A stretch of 64,000 bases of DNA from Neomegalonema sp. (GTDB lineage Bacteria; Pseudomonadota; Alphaproteobacteria; Rhodobacterales; Rhodobacteraceae). Every line of letters starts with the position of its first letter. Within the stretch, counting starts at the first letter, position 1. The translations under genes were made by a program, and so were the position numbers. The notes beneath the pieces were generated by a model. The model ran no database searches and was not told the origin of the DNA. It saw nothing but the letters and a program-made list of their open reading frames with translations. The stretch is from positions 1-64,000 of the forward strand of contig NZ_JAQTXI010000003.1 in the NCBI RefSeq assembly GCF_028688855.1. The letters are read 5' to 3'. Of this stretch, positions 53,194-62,780 are shown one piece after another.

Positions 53194-53240
53194 GAGGGGG
53201 CGCGCCGTCCGTTTCGCGGCTTCGCGCCCCTCTTCATTTT
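53194..53240 (+). terminator. Terminator of purU
   Basis: Stem GAGGGG-CGCG / CGCG-CCCCTC with one bulged G (53194-53204 and 53223-53232), followed by TTCATTTT, 30 bases after the purU stop. Confidence 0.6.
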
Positions 53241-53256
53241 CCGGATTCCTCACGCC

Positions 53257-54183
53257 ATGAATTACGCCCGCGCCGTCTGGCTGCGCCTTCTGGCGACGGT
53301 CCTGTTCGCCCTGATGGCGCTTTGCATCCGCAAGGCGGCTCTGGATGGGGCGGCGGTCGGCCAGACGGTCTTCTGGCGCAGCTTCATGGCGATTCCGCCG
53401 ATCCTGCTCTACATGGCCTGGCGGCGCAGCCTGCCGCGCGCGCTCAAGACGAGCAACGCCTACGGCCACGCCCTGCGCAGCGGATTCGGCTGCGTCTCGA
53501 TGTTCCTGGGCTTCACGGCTCTGGCGCATCTGCCGCTGACGCTCGCCACGGCCATGAGCTTCCTTGCGCCGCTGATGTCGGTTCCGGCGGCGATGGTCCT
53601 GCTCGGCGAGAAGCCGAGGGCCTCGGTGGTGGCGCTGACGGCTCTGGGCTTCGGCGGCGTGGCGCTGATCCTGCTCGCGCCCGCGCCGGAGGCGGGGTTC
53701 TCGCCGGTCGAGACGCCGCAGGGCCTGCTGATCGGCGTGCTGGCGGGCCTGGCGGGCGCGGGATTCACCGTGCTGGCCATGATCCAGGTGCGCGATCTGA
53801 CCCGCACCGAAAGCCCCTCGACCATCGCCTTCTATTTCTCGGTCTTCTGCGCTCTGGCGGGGGCGGCGACCTTTCTGCGGGGCGACTGGCCGAGCTTTCA
53901 GGGCGCGACGCTCTGGTGGCTGATGGCGGCGGGAATCCTCGGCGGCATGGCCCAGATCTCCATGACGGAGGCTCTGGCGCGGGCGCCGGTCTCGGCTCTG
54001 GCGGCCTTCGAATATGTCGCGATGGTCTGGGCTCTGGGCTTCGACGTCTTCATCTTCGGCCAGGTTCCCGGCTGGATGAAGCTGTCCGGAGCGGCGGTCA
54101 TCGTGGCGGCGGCGGCGAGCGCGGGGGCGCTCAACGCCAGAGCCCGCGCCGGAGCCGTCGATTCCAGCGGCCGCACCCATTAG
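53257..54183 (+). CDS. EamA/DMT-superfamily transporter
   Basis: 308-residue inner-membrane protein with ten predicted helices in two EamA repeats. Typical segments: FALMALCIRKAALDGAAVGQ, TALAHLPLTLATAMSFLAPL, LIGVLAGLAGAGFTVLAM and TEALARAPVSALAAFEYVAM. It is in the same superfamily as the transporter at 16593 but only distantly alike. The substrate is unknown; a lysophospholipid, amino acid or metabolite exporter is possible. It precedes ychF. Confidence 0.87.
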   Translation: MNYARAVWLRLLATVLFALMALCIRKAALDGAAVGQTVFWRSFMAIPPILLYMAWRRSLPRALKTSNAYGHALRSGFGCVSMFLGFTALAHLPLTLATAMSFLAPLMSVPAAMVLLGEKPRASVVALTALGFGGVALILLAPAPEAGFSPVETPQGLLIGVLAGLAGAGFTVLAMIQVRDLTRTESPSTIAFYFSVFCALAGAATFLRGDWPSFQGATLWWLMAAGILGGMAQISMTEALARAPVSALAAFEYVAMVWALGFDVFIFGQVPGWMKLSGAAVIVAAAASAGALNARARAGAVDSSGRTH

Positions 54184-54251
54184 CCCGACTCATTGACTTT
54201 CGCGCCGCCCCTTGCGAGAGAACCCCATCTTTTCAGCCAGAGGAGCCGCCC

Positions 54252-55349
54252 GTGGGCTTTCAGACCGGCATCGTGGGCCTGCCCAACGTGGGCAAGTCCA
54301 CGCTGTTCAACGCCTTGACCCGCACCGCCGCGGCTCAGGCGGCGAATTACCCCTTCTGCACCATCGAACCCAATGTGGGCGAAGTCTCGGTGCCCGACGC
54401 CCGGCTCGCGCCTCTGGCGCAGATCGCGGGCTCGGCGCAGATCCTGCCCGCGCGGCTCGGCTTCGTGGACATCGCGGGTCTGGTCAAGGGCGCCTCGCGC
54501 GGCGAGGGCCTCGGCAACCAGTTCCTCGCCAACATCCGCGAGGTGGACGCGGTCGCCCATGTGGTCCGCTGCTTCGAGGACGGCGACGTCACCCATGTCG
54601 AGGGCCGCGTCGATCCCATCGCCGACATCGAGATCATCGAGACGGAGCTGATGCTCGCCGATCTGGAGAGCGTCGAGAAGCGCCTCGCGCCGCTCCAGAA
54701 GAAGGCCAGGGCGGGCGGCGACAAGGAAGCCGCGCTCGCGGCGGATCTGCTGGAGCGCGTGCGCGTGCTGCTGGCCGACGGCGAGCCCGCCCGCAAGCTC
54801 GAAGTCTCCAACGAGGAGCGCAAGGCCTTCGAGATGCTGCAGCTGCTGACCTCGAAGCCGGTGGTCTACGTCTGCAACGTCGAGGAGGCCAACGCCCGCG
54901 ACGGCAACGCCCATTCCGCCAAAGTCTTCGAGCGCGCCAGGGCCGAAGGCGCCGCCTGCGTGGTGATCTCGGCGGCCATCGAGGCGGAGATCTCCCAGCT
55001 TGAAGACGAGGAGCGCGCCATGTTCCTCGACGAGATGAAGCTGGAGGAGCCCGGCCTCGACCGTCTGATCCGCGCGGGCTACGGCCTGCTCGGGCTGATC
55101 ACCTATTTCACTGTGGGGCCGAAGGAGACCCGCGCCTGGACCATCCATAAAGGCTGGAAGGGGCCTCAGGCGGCGGGCGTGATCCATACGGATTTCGAGA
55201 AGGGCTTCATCCGGGCCGAAACCATCGCCTACGCCGACTTCATCGCCAGCAAGGGCGAGGCGGGCGCCAAGGAAGCCGGAAAGATGCGGCTCGAAGGCAA
55301 GGAATACGTCGTGCAGGACGGCGACGTCATGCATTTCCGCTTCGCCTGA
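54252..55349 (+). CDS. ychF: Redox-regulated ATPase YchF (Obg family)
   Basis: 365-residue Obg-like P-loop protein that prefers ATP and associates with ribosomes. The P-loop is GLPNVGKST (9-17), followed by [37 protein letters not shown] (in place of NKxD) and a C-terminal TGS domain ([30 protein letters not shown]). A GTG start at 54252 is used, with GAGGAG six bases upstream; no in-frame ATG lies nearby. It ends in a bidirectional terminator. Confidence 0.96.
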   Translation: MGFQTGIVGLPNVGKSTLFNALTRTAAAQAANYPFCTIEPNVGEVSVPDARLAPLAQIAGSAQILPARLGFVDIAGLVKGASRGEGLGNQFLANIREVDAVAHVVRCFEDGDVTHVEGRVDPIADIEIIETELMLADLESVEKRLAPLQKKARAGGDKEAALAADLLERVRVLLADGEPARKLEVSNEERKAFEMLQLLTSKPVVYVCNVEEANARDGNAHSAKVFERARAEGAACVVISAAIEAEISQLEDEERAMFLDEMKLEEPGLDRLIRAGYGLLGLITYFTVGPKETRAWTIHKGWKGPQAAGVIHTDFEKGFIRAETIAYADFIASKGEAGAKEAGKMRLEGKEYVVQDGDVMHFRFA

Positions 55350-55374
55350 GGGCGGGCCTCCGGCGAGGAATGAA

Positions 55375-55402
55375 GAAGGGGAGGGCGCGAGCCCTCCCCT
55401 TC
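55375..55402. terminator. Bidirectional terminator between ychF and glyS
   Basis: Perfect 12-bp stem GAAGGGGAGGGC/GCCCTCCCCTTC with loop GCGA, in the 76-base gap between convergent genes. The minus-strand side continues as TTCATTCC; the plus side is GGCGTTTC. Confidence 0.75.
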
Positions 55403-55425
55403 GGCGTTTCAGCCCGCTCGGGAGA

Positions 55426-57666
55426 TCACCCCTCCAGAGCGTCGAAGTCGGCGGCCTCCAGCATGAGCGCCCGCAGACGGCTCAGCAGCCGCAGGCGGTT
55501 GCGCCGCAGGGCCGGGTCCTCGGCGTTGACGGTCACGTCGCGGAAGAAGTCGTCGAGCGGCTCGCGCAGGCGGGTCATGGCCATGAGCGCCCCCTGGAAG
55601 TCCTCGCGCTTGAGCGCGAGCTGCGCCTGAGCCTCGACCACGTTGGCGGCTTCGTGGAGCGCCTTCTCGGCCACGAGCTGGAAGAGCGCCGGATCCGGAT
55701 GCCGCGAGAAGTCGACGCTCTCCTTGCGCTCTTCGGCGCGCAGGATGTTGGCCGCCCGCTTGTAGGCCGCCAGCAGATTCTGCGAATCCGACTGCGCGAG
55801 GAATTCGGTCAGCATGCGGGCCTGGATCATCGCCAGAGCCGGGTCTCGCGCCGAGCCCTGGTTCAGCACCGCCGAGACCACGTCGTGACGGAAGCCCATC
55901 TCGTCGCGCATCAGCGCGGTGAGCCGGTCGGTGAAGAAGCTCATGAGGTCATGGGAGAGCGCGAGGGACTTCTCCTTCCAGCCCCGGGCCAGCACCCCCA
56001 GCGACTTGTCGCGGTCGAGGTCGGCGGCGGCCATGGCGGCGTTCTCGTCGCCTTCGTAGAGCCGGTCCAGCACGCGCACCGAGAGATTGCGCCGCACCGC
56101 GCCCTCGGCGCCGCGCTCGCTCTGCTCGACATGCTGACGGGCGCGCTCGGCGAGGAAGTAATGGCGTTCGGCCAGCTCCTCGAGGTCGGCGCGGCGGGCG
56201 TTCTCCATCATGATGCGCAGGATGCCCACCGCCGCGCGCCGCAGTCCGAAGGGGTCCTTCGAGCCGGTCGGCTTCTCGTCGATGGTCCAGAAGCAGACGA
56301 GCAGATCCAGACGATCCGCCACGGCCACGGCGGCGGCGGCGGCGCTGCGGGGCGTGCCGTCCTGAGCCCCGACCGGGCGGTAATGCTCCTCGATGGCCTC
56401 GGCGACCTGGGGATCCTCTCCGGCGGCCTCGGCGTAGCGGCGGCCCATGCGGCCCTGAAGCTCGGGAAATTCGCCGACCATGTCCGTCACGAGATCGGCC
56501 TTGGCCAGCAGCGCGGCGCGGTCGACGATCTCGGGATCGGCGCCGAAGGCCTCGCCCACCTCGGCCGAGAGCGCCCGCAGACGCGCCACCCGGTCGCCCT
56601 GGGCGCCGAGGCGCGCGTGGAAGACGATGTGGTTCAGCCGCTCCAGACGGGCGTCGAGCGGCGTGGCGAGGTCGTTCTCCCAGAAGAAGCGGGCGTCCGA
56701 GAGCCGGGCGCGCAGCACGCGCTCATAGCCCGCGAGCATCCTGGCGCCGCCGTCCTGAGGCCGCAGGTTGGCCGCCGCCACGAAGCCCGAGATCTTCTCT
56801 TCGCCCGGCTTGCGCAGCGAGAAATATTTCTGATGCTCGCGCATGGAGGTCTGGAGCACTTCGGCGGGCAGCTCCTGGAACTCCGGATCGACGGCCCCCA
56901 CCAGCGGATTGGGCCATTCGACGAGGCCGGTGACCTCCTCCATCAGGGCCTCGTCGGGGAGCATCTCCAGCCCGGAGCTCGCGAGCCGGGCGGCGATCTG
57001 GTCGGTCAGATACTTGCGCCGGGCGTCCTGGTCGAGCACCACGAAGGCGCGCGCCAGCTTCTCGACGTAATCCTCGGGGCCGGTCACCTCGATGGGGGCG
57101 GGGGCGTGGACGCGATGGCCCCAGGTCGTCCTTCCGCAGGGGACGTTCTCGACCTCGACCGGCACGACCTGCGCCGCGCCCTTCTCGCCGAAGAGGCAGA
57201 TGATCGAGCGCAAGGGCCGCACCCAGCGCAGCGTCCCCGAGCCCCAGCGCATGGATTTGGGCCAGGGAAAGCCCTGGATCACCCGCGGCACGATCTCCCG
57301 GAGCGCCTCGGCGGTCGCGCGGCCCGGCTTGCGCCGCACGGCGAAATAGACCGCGCCGCGCTCGTCGGGCCGGACCTCCAGCTCGTCGAGGGTCAGGCCG
57401 GTGCTGCGCAGGAAGCCTTCGATGGCGGCGTCCGGGGCGTCCACGCGGGGTCCCTTGCGCTCCTCGACCTGGGCGGCGGTCTCGGCGGGCAGGCCGAAGG
57501 CCGCCAGAGCCAGGCGGCGCGGCGTCGAGAAGGCCCGCGCCACGCGCCATTCGAGGCCGGCGGCTTTCAGCTCGGCCTCCATCAGGCGATGCAGATCCTC
57601 GCGGGCGCGCTTTTGCATGCGGGCCGGGATCTCTTCGGAGAGCAGTTCGAGCAGAAGGTCGGGCAT
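55426..57666 (-). CDS. glyS: Glycyl-tRNA synthetase beta subunit
   Basis: 746-residue beta chain of the alpha2-beta2 glycyl-tRNA synthetase. It begins MPDLLLELLSEEIPARMQ with the PARMQ element of the family and contains VQGFPWPKSMRWGSGTLRWV-type segments (GFPWPKSMRWGSGTLRWVRP), FVAAANLRPQDGG, and a C-terminal part of the DALR/anticodon-binding type ending LREPLDDFFRDVTVNAEDP. It lies 41 bases after glyQ on the same strand, forming an operon glyQ-glyS. Confidence 0.96.
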   Translation of the reverse strand: MPDLLLELLSEEIPARMQKRAREDLHRLMEAELKAAGLEWRVARAFSTPRRLALAAFGLPAETAAQVEERKGPRVDAPDAAIEGFLRSTGLTLDELEVRPDERGAVYFAVRRKPGRATAEALREIVPRVIQGFPWPKSMRWGSGTLRWVRPLRSIICLFGEKGAAQVVPVEVENVPCGRTTWGHRVHAPAPIEVTGPEDYVEKLARAFVVLDQDARRKYLTDQIAARLASSGLEMLPDEALMEEVTGLVEWPNPLVGAVDPEFQELPAEVLQTSMREHQKYFSLRKPGEEKISGFVAAANLRPQDGGARMLAGYERVLRARLSDARFFWENDLATPLDARLERLNHIVFHARLGAQGDRVARLRALSAEVGEAFGADPEIVDRAALLAKADLVTDMVGEFPELQGRMGRRYAEAAGEDPQVAEAIEEHYRPVGAQDGTPRSAAAAAVAVADRLDLLVCFWTIDEKPTGSKDPFGLRRAAVGILRIMMENARRADLEELAERHYFLAERARQHVEQSERGAEGAVRRNLSVRVLDRLYEGDENAAMAAADLDRDKSLGVLARGWKEKSLALSHDLMSFFTDRLTALMRDEMGFRHDVVSAVLNQGSARDPALAMIQARMLTEFLAQSDSQNLLAAYKRAANILRAEERKESVDFSRHPDPALFQLVAEKALHEAANVVEAQAQLALKREDFQGALMAMTRLREPLDDFFRDVTVNAEDPALRRNRLRLLSRLRALMLEAADFDALEG

Positions 57667-57707
57667 GGGGGGCGTCCTCGGGAAGCCGGCCTAAGGGGGA
57701 AGGGCGG

Positions 57708-58634
57708 TCAGACGGCTTCGTCCGCGCCTTGGGGCGTGCGCAGATAGGCGTCGGCGCAGGCCTTGGCCAGCGCGCGAACCCTCGCGATGTAGGCTTGGCG
57801 CTCGGTGACCGAGATCACCCCGCGCGCGTCGAGCAGATTGAACACATGGCTGGCCTTGATGCACTGGTCGTAGGCCGGATGGGCCATGACGATGGAGCCC
57901 TCCTCCTGCGAGGCGGCGAGGATGCGTCCGCATTCGGCCTCGGCGTCGAGGAAATGCTGGAAGAGCATGTCGGTGTCGGCGATCTCGAAGTTCCAGCGGG
58001 AGTATTCGCGCTCGGTCTGGTGGAAGACGTCGCCGTATTTCAGCGGAACGGGCGAATCGGGCGAATTGAACGGCAGGTCGTAGACGTTCTCGACGCCGAA
58101 GACATACATGGCGAGACGCTCCAGACCATAGGTCAGCTCTCCCGAGACGGGCCGGCAGTCATGGCCTCCCACCTGTTGAAAATAGGTGTATTGCGAGACC
58201 TCCATGCCGTCGCACCAGACCTCCCAGCCGAGGCCCCAGGCGCCGAGCGTGGGGCTCTCCCAGTCGTCCTCGACGAAGCGCACGTCATGCACGGAGGGGT
58301 CGAGCCCGATGGCCCGCAGAGAGCCGAGATACTGCTCCTGCAGGTCGGGAGGGCTCGGCTTGAGGATCACCTGATACTGGTAGTAATGCTGCAGACGGTT
58401 GGGGTTCTCGCCGTAGCGGCCGTCCTTGGGCCGCCGCGAGGGCTGGACGTAGGCCGCCGCCCAGGGGCGCGCGCCGAGCGAACGCAGCGTGGTCGCCGGA
58501 TGGAAGGTGCCCGCCCCGACCTCCATGTCGTAGGGCTGGAGGATGGCGCATCCCCGGCTCGCCCAGTAGCGCGACAGCGTGAGGATGAGATCCTGGAAGC
58601 AGCGCGGCGGCGCGTTCACGGGGGCGTTCGGCAT
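57708..58634 (-). CDS. glyQ: Glycyl-tRNA synthetase alpha subunit
   Basis: 308-residue alpha chain holding the class II catalytic core. Landmarks: [77 protein letters not shown] and [19 protein letters not shown]. The start at 58634 ([15 protein letters not shown]) follows GGAGAGA; the open frame upstream extends 29 codons through intergenic DNA. Confidence 0.97.
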   Translation of the reverse strand: MPNAPVNAPPRCFQDLILTLSRYWASRGCAILQPYDMEVGAGTFHPATTLRSLGARPWAAAYVQPSRRPKDGRYGENPNRLQHYYQYQVILKPSPPDLQEQYLGSLRAIGLDPSVHDVRFVEDDWESPTLGAWGLGWEVWCDGMEVSQYTYFQQVGGHDCRPVSGELTYGLERLAMYVFGVENVYDLPFNSPDSPVPLKYGDVFHQTEREYSRWNFEIADTDMLFQHFLDAEAECGRILAASQEEGSIVMAHPAYDQCIKASHVFNLLDARGVISVTERQAYIARVRALAKACADAYLRTPQGADEAV

Positions 58635-58853
58635 GGTCCGTCTCTCCAAAGCGGCTCCGGAAGACCTGAACGGGGGCCTCCGGGCGCGCGGAAAGCTACC
58701 TTCAGGCCGAAGTCCGGTCAATCGCGCAAGGGGGGGGCGCGAAGGATCCGGCTCGATGACAAATCGTTCATAATGTTTCTTAAAAGACCCTCAACGGAAT
58801 TGGGGGAAATTCGCGGGGCGGACTTGTGCGAGTCGGGTCATGAGGGTGGAAAT

Positions 58854-59051
58854 ATGGGGAATATCCGGGAGTTCATGCGAAGCGCCAGAGGCGCCACCTC
58901 CATCGAATACGGCCTGATCGCCTCCATGATGACCATCGTGGCGATCGTGGCGGGCGCGGCGCTCAGCGGCGCCATGCACGACATGTATCAGCATGGTATT
59001 CTGGACAAGGTCAACGGCGCCGGTTCGTCGTCTTCGGGCGGCGTTCCCTGA
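58854..59051 (+). CDS. Flp-type pilin (type IVb prepilin)
   Basis: 65-residue prepilin. The cleavage/assembly motif is G-ATSIEYGLIASMM, with Glu5 of the mature protein, then a hydrophobic helix TIVAIVAGAALSGAM. Mature pilin is about 50 residues and has a Ser/Gly-rich end. Flp pilins are processed by a TadV-like peptidase and assembled by the Tad system for surface attachment. No tad or cpa genes are in the window, so this is a solo copy. Its stop directly abuts the end of the MBL gene. Confidence 0.9.
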   Translation: MGNIREFMRSARGATSIEYGLIASMMTIVAIVAGAALSGAMHDMYQHGILDKVNGAGSSSSGGVP

Positions 59052-60020
59052 TCAGCCGCCTGACGGAGCCTCCGCGAGGATCTCCTCCTCGAGCCGCGTC
59101 CGCAGATGCACGACGGAGCGTTCGAACTCCGTCCGGGCCACGCCGAGCGCCGCGAAGCGCGCGGGAATTGGAGTCGCCATGGCCTCGTTCATGGTGAGGC
59201 CCCGCGCGACGCTCTCGCGCAGCGTCCCTTCGAGCCAGTCCAGCCAGTCGAGGGTCTGCTCCAGAGAGGCGCCCGCCGGATCGACGGGGCCATGTCCGGG
59301 CAGCAGGGACTCCCGCTCCATCCGCCGCAGCGCCGCCAGAGAAGCGCGCCAGGCGGGCAGGTCGGCGTTGGGCGTGGTGGGCGCCCGGTCGAGGAAGGCG
59401 AGGTCTCCCGCGAAGACGAGGCCCGTCTCCTCGTCGCGGACGACGAGGTCGCAGGCGGTGTGCCCCTTCAGTTCGGTCAGCGTGAAGACCCGCCCGCCGA
59501 TCTCCTCGCGGGAGGCGTTGAGGGCCCGTCCCGGCGGCGTGGGGACCGTGCCGCGCATCCAGTCGCCGAGGATCCGGTACATGTTGGCCGCCAGAGCCTC
59601 GCCCTGGGCCGTCATGGCCTCGATCACCGCCTGAGGGGCCGCAAGGGCCTCGCGCGGAAAGGCCTGGTTGCCGAAGACGTGGTCCGGATGATGATGCGTG
59701 TTGTAGACGCGCAGGATCCGCTTGCCGGGCAGCCTGTCGGCGACGAGCTGGGCGAGCGCCTCGCCGTAACGCTTCGAGGGGCCGGTGTCGATCACCACCA
59801 CCCCGTCGGGAGTCTGGATGAAGGCCGCGTTGGCGATGGCGCCGCCGTTGGCGCGGGTCAGATCCTCCTGAGCGCCGTAGACGCACCAGGTGCGGGCGGC
59901 GATCTCCACGGCCTCCAGCCGGTAGCTCCGGGGCGCGGCGTGGGACTGCGCCCGGAGCGGCCCGATCCCCGCGAAGGCCGCCAGGGCCGCCGCTCCGCCG
60001 AGCAGGGCGCGGCGATTCAC
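59052..60020 (-). CDS. Quinoprotein relay system zinc metallohydrolase (MBL fold)
   Basis: 322-residue exported metallo-beta-lactamase-fold protein. GTG start at 60020, with AGGAG six bases upstream. The N-terminus NRRALLGGAAALAAFAG resembles a Tat signal. Metal motif THHHPDHVFGN (THxHxDH), then LKGHTACDLVV, FAGDLAFLDRAPTT and LLPGHGPVD. The sequence resembles the SoxH-related hydrolases linked to PQQ dehydrogenases (TIGR04558 type), and the partner SoxYZ-like carrier is directly upstream. The reaction is not known; a sulphur- or thioester-cleaving role is proposed for relatives. Confidence 0.85.
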   Translation of the reverse strand: MNRRALLGGAAALAAFAGIGPLRAQSHAAPRSYRLEAVEIAARTWCVYGAQEDLTRANGGAIANAAFIQTPDGVVVIDTGPSKRYGEALAQLVADRLPGKRILRVYNTHHHPDHVFGNQAFPREALAAPQAVIEAMTAQGEALAANMYRILGDWMRGTVPTPPGRALNASREEIGGRVFTLTELKGHTACDLVVRDEETGLVFAGDLAFLDRAPTTPNADLPAWRASLAALRRMERESLLPGHGPVDPAGASLEQTLDWLDWLEGTLRESVARGLTMNEAMATPIPARFAALGVARTEFERSVVHLRTRLEEEILAEAPSGG

Positions 60021-60061
60021 GCCGCTCTCCTGCGTGTCCTCCGTGGCCTCCGGGGCGGGGC

Positions 60062-60874
60062 TCAATTCACGGCCTCCCCGGGCAGGGGGATCGAGAAGGC
60101 GAAGCGGTTGCCCTCGCTGTCGCGCGCCGCCACGGAGACCGCCGCTCCGCCGACCGAAGGCCGGGTCAGCAGATTGAAGGTCGGATCCTCGCTGATCGGG
60201 GCGGAGATCTCCAGCCCGGCCAGCTCCTCGCCGGACTCGAGCGTGAGGCTCAGCTCGCCCAGATGGAAGATGGGCACGCCGGCGGCGAAGCCCGTATCCA
60301 TCGGATGACGCATCCGGAAGGAGAGGCGGGTCTCTCCGGCGTCGCTGCGGCTGGCCAGAGCCCGCGCCTCGCCGAGCGTGGACATCCAGTCCTTCTGGCC
60401 ATGAGCCGCGGCGGGCGCCGAACAGCCTCCGCCCGCGGCGTCGATCACGGCGGCGGCGACCCTCCAGATTCCATCCGCGCCCCGCACGCCCACCCGCACC
60501 GGCGTCGTCTGCTCGACCTTGATCCGCAGCCCGAGGAAGGGCTCGGCCTTCTCGCCGGGCCGGAAGGTGACCGCATGGATGATCGGATTGAGATCCGCCG
60601 CGACCACCATCTCCTCGATGGGGCCGATCTCGGCGGCCAGCGCGCGGGCGTCGATGGTGACGGGGACGTGGAACTGGTCTTCGGCGGCGGCGGGCAGACT
60701 CAGCTTCACGCGCGGATCGAAGACGATCTCTCCGGGGAAATTCTCCTCGGCGACCAGCTCCCACATCCCGGATTTCAGCGGATCGGGCGGGATCTCCTGC
60801 GCCGAGGCCGGCGCGGCCGAGAGCGCGGCGAACGCGAGAACCGCGCCGAGCGCGGGGGGGCGGATGCGGAGCAT
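60062..60874 (-). CDS. Quinoprotein dehydrogenase-associated SoxYZ-like carrier
   Basis: 270-residue secreted protein (signal peptide to about residue 25) combining SoxY-like and SoxZ-like domains. The SoxY domain (residues about 35-155) ends in AAGGGCSAPA, whose Cys matches the sulphur-carrying Cys of SoxY GGCGG. The SoxZ domain follows (RMRHPMDTGFAAGVPIFHLG, LTLESGEELAGLEI). This matches the fused SoxYZ carrier (TIGR04557 type) of quinoprotein systems. It is followed by the MBL gene after a 41-base gap. No soxA, soxX or soxB is nearby. Confidence 0.87.
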   Translation of the reverse strand: MLRIRPPALGAVLAFAALSAAPASAQEIPPDPLKSGMWELVAEENFPGEIVFDPRVKLSLPAAAEDQFHVPVTIDARALAAEIGPIEEMVVAADLNPIIHAVTFRPGEKAEPFLGLRIKVEQTTPVRVGVRGADGIWRVAAAVIDAAGGGCSAPAAAHGQKDWMSTLGEARALASRSDAGETRLSFRMRHPMDTGFAAGVPIFHLGELSLTLESGEELAGLEISAPISEDPTFNLLTRPSVGGAAVSVAARDSEGNRFAFSIPLPGEAVN

Positions 60875-61032
60875 GGCTTTCCTCCCGGAAGCAGGCGCGC
60901 CGGGCGGTCGTCGCCTTCATATGCGCCGAAGTCATAAGGAGGGAGGATAACCGAGGAAGAGGGGCGAGGTCGAACCCGTCTTTGGTCGTGCGGCGCGCCG
61001 CCCCGCGCAGAGGGCGGCGCGCGCTCGCGGGA

Positions 61033-62322
61033 TCAGTAGAGCGGGAAGCGCGCGCAGAGGGCGAGGACCTTCTCCTTCACCTCGGCCTCGACCTCTCCGT
61101 TGGCCTCGGCGCCGTTGGCCGCGAGCCCGTCCACCACCTCGACGATGAGGCGTCCGATCTCGCGGAACTCCTCTTCGCGGAATCCGCGCGTGGTGCCCGC
61201 CGGAGACCCGAGCCGAACGCCCGAGGTGACGGTGGGCGGCGCGGGGTCGAAGGGCACGCCGTTCTTGTTGCAGGTGATGTGCGCGCGGCCGAGCGCCTTC
61301 TCGGCGTCGACGCCCGTGACGCCCTTGGGCCTCAGGTCGACGAGCATCAGATGCGTGTCGGTGCCGCCGGTGACGATGGCCAGTCCGCCCTTGAGCAGTT
61401 CGTCGGCCAGCGCCTGCGCGTTGGCGACCACCTGCCGGGCGTAGGCCTTGAAGCTCGGATCCAGCGCCTCCCTGAAGGCGACCGCCTTGGCGGCGATGAC
61501 GTGCATCAGCGGGCCGCCCTGGAGTCCGGGGAAGACGGCGCTGTTGATCTTCTTGTGGATCTCTTCGGAATTGGTCAGCACCATGCCGCCGCGCGGCCCG
61601 CGGAGGGTCTTGTGGGTGGTGGTGGTGACCACGTCGGCGTAGTCCACCGGATTGGGATGGACGCCGCCCGCGACGAGCCCGGCGAAATGGGCCATGTCCA
61701 CATGAAGGACCGCGCCAACCGAATCAGCGATTTCGCGGAACTTCTTAAAGTCGATCTCCCTGGGGATCGCCGAGCCGCCTGCGAGAATCAGCTTCGGCTT
61801 GTGTTCTGAGGCCAGAGCGGCGACCTGATCGTAATCGATCAGGGAATCCTGTTTTCGCACGCCGTACTGTATCGCTTTGAACCACTTTCCCGATTGGTTC
61901 GCACGCGCTCCATGGGTGAGATGGCCGCCCGACGGCAGCTCCATGCCCAGGAACGGGTCATCGGGCTTGAGCAGCGCCATGAAGACCGCTTGATTCGCCT
62001 GGGCGCCCGAATGGGGCTGGACGTTGGCGAATCGAGCCCCGAAGAGGGCCTTGGCCCGCTCGATGGCGAGAGTCTCCGCGACGTCCACGAATCCGCATCC
62101 GCCGTAATAGCGGCGTCCGGGGTATCCTTCGGCGTATTTATTCGTAAGTACAGAGCCTTGCGCCTCCATCACCGCCCTGGAGACGATGTTCTCGGAAGCG
62201 ATCAGTTCGATCTCCTCGCGCTGACGGCGCAATTCGCCGGAGACGGCGCCCGCGATCTCGGGATCGGCCTCCGCGAGGGAATCCGAAAAGAAGCCCTGAG
62301 GGCGAATGGGATCTAGCGTCAT
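61033..62322 (-). CDS. glyA: Serine hydroxymethyltransferase GlyA
   Basis: 429-residue PLP enzyme making glycine and 5,10-methylene-THF from serine. The PLP Lys238 is in [16 protein letters not shown]; other blocks are [53 protein letters not shown] and [17 protein letters not shown]. The start at 62322 ([12 protein letters not shown]) follows GGGAGGA. Codon use changes inside the gene: the part coding about residues 50-210 uses AAA, GAT, ATA and CGA more than the C-terminal half. It is a one-carbon partner of purU upstream. Confidence 0.96.
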   Translation of the reverse strand: MTLDPIRPQGFFSDSLAEADPEIAGAVSGELRRQREEIELIASENIVSRAVMEAQGSVLTNKYAEGYPGRRYYGGCGFVDVAETLAIERAKALFGARFANVQPHSGAQANQAVFMALLKPDDPFLGMELPSGGHLTHGARANQSGKWFKAIQYGVRKQDSLIDYDQVAALASEHKPKLILAGGSAIPREIDFKKFREIADSVGAVLHVDMAHFAGLVAGGVHPNPVDYADVVTTTTHKTLRGPRGGMVLTNSEEIHKKINSAVFPGLQGGPLMHVIAAKAVAFREALDPSFKAYARQVVANAQALADELLKGGLAIVTGGTDTHLMLVDLRPKGVTGVDAEKALGRAHITCNKNGVPFDPAPPTVTSGVRLGSPAGTTRGFREEEFREIGRLIVEVVDGLAANGAEANGEVEAEVKEKVLALCARFPLY

Positions 62323-62780
62323 GAAAATCCTCCCGGATTCCGCATCTAGGAACATCGGGGGGCGGCTTCCGCCCGAAGGCGCCCCCCTCAACGAGGCTCT
62401 TCTCTATAAGGGGAGGGGTCCGCCCGTCCAGAGAGGCTTGACGCAGGACCTGCGCGCGCCGAAAACAGGGAGGCTTCCGGAAGGATTCGGGCGGATCGTT
62501 GATCGGGCGCCACAGTTTTGGTTCGTTAACGACGATTGTGCCTTTTTTGAATGAATTCGAGAAGCGGCTATGCTAACCAATCTCCTGCGCTTCCGCATAG
62601 GCGTTTCAGGACGCTGGGGAGCGGGTAGGGCGCTTGTTCTCAGGACGTCAGTCCTCGGGCAAGAAGGACGTCGACTGGAACAAGGTTTGCTAAGGTTCGG
62701 TCCGATGAGGACGCGTCGGCGCAGACCGGCGGGCCCTCGACACGGGATGAGCGCGAAGGCGATAAAAGTGGAGAGATGCA
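62323..62780. other. Divergent intergenic region before the repeat protein
   Basis: 458 bases with no supported gene. It includes the 10-bp palindrome TCGTTAACGA (62523-62532) and a promoter-like pair at 62547-62574. If that promoter is used, the repeat-protein mRNA has a leader of about 200 bases. Confidence 0.45.
62547..62574 (+). promoter_or_regulatory. Candidate promoter of the repeat protein
   Basis: TTGAAT at 62547-62552, 16-base spacer and TATGCT at 62569-62574. Confidence 0.4.

Noticed and set aside
58738..58853. A sigma-70 promoter at CATAAT before the Flp pilin
   Set aside because: The -10 like CATAAT (58769-58774) has no acceptable -35 at 16-18 bases.
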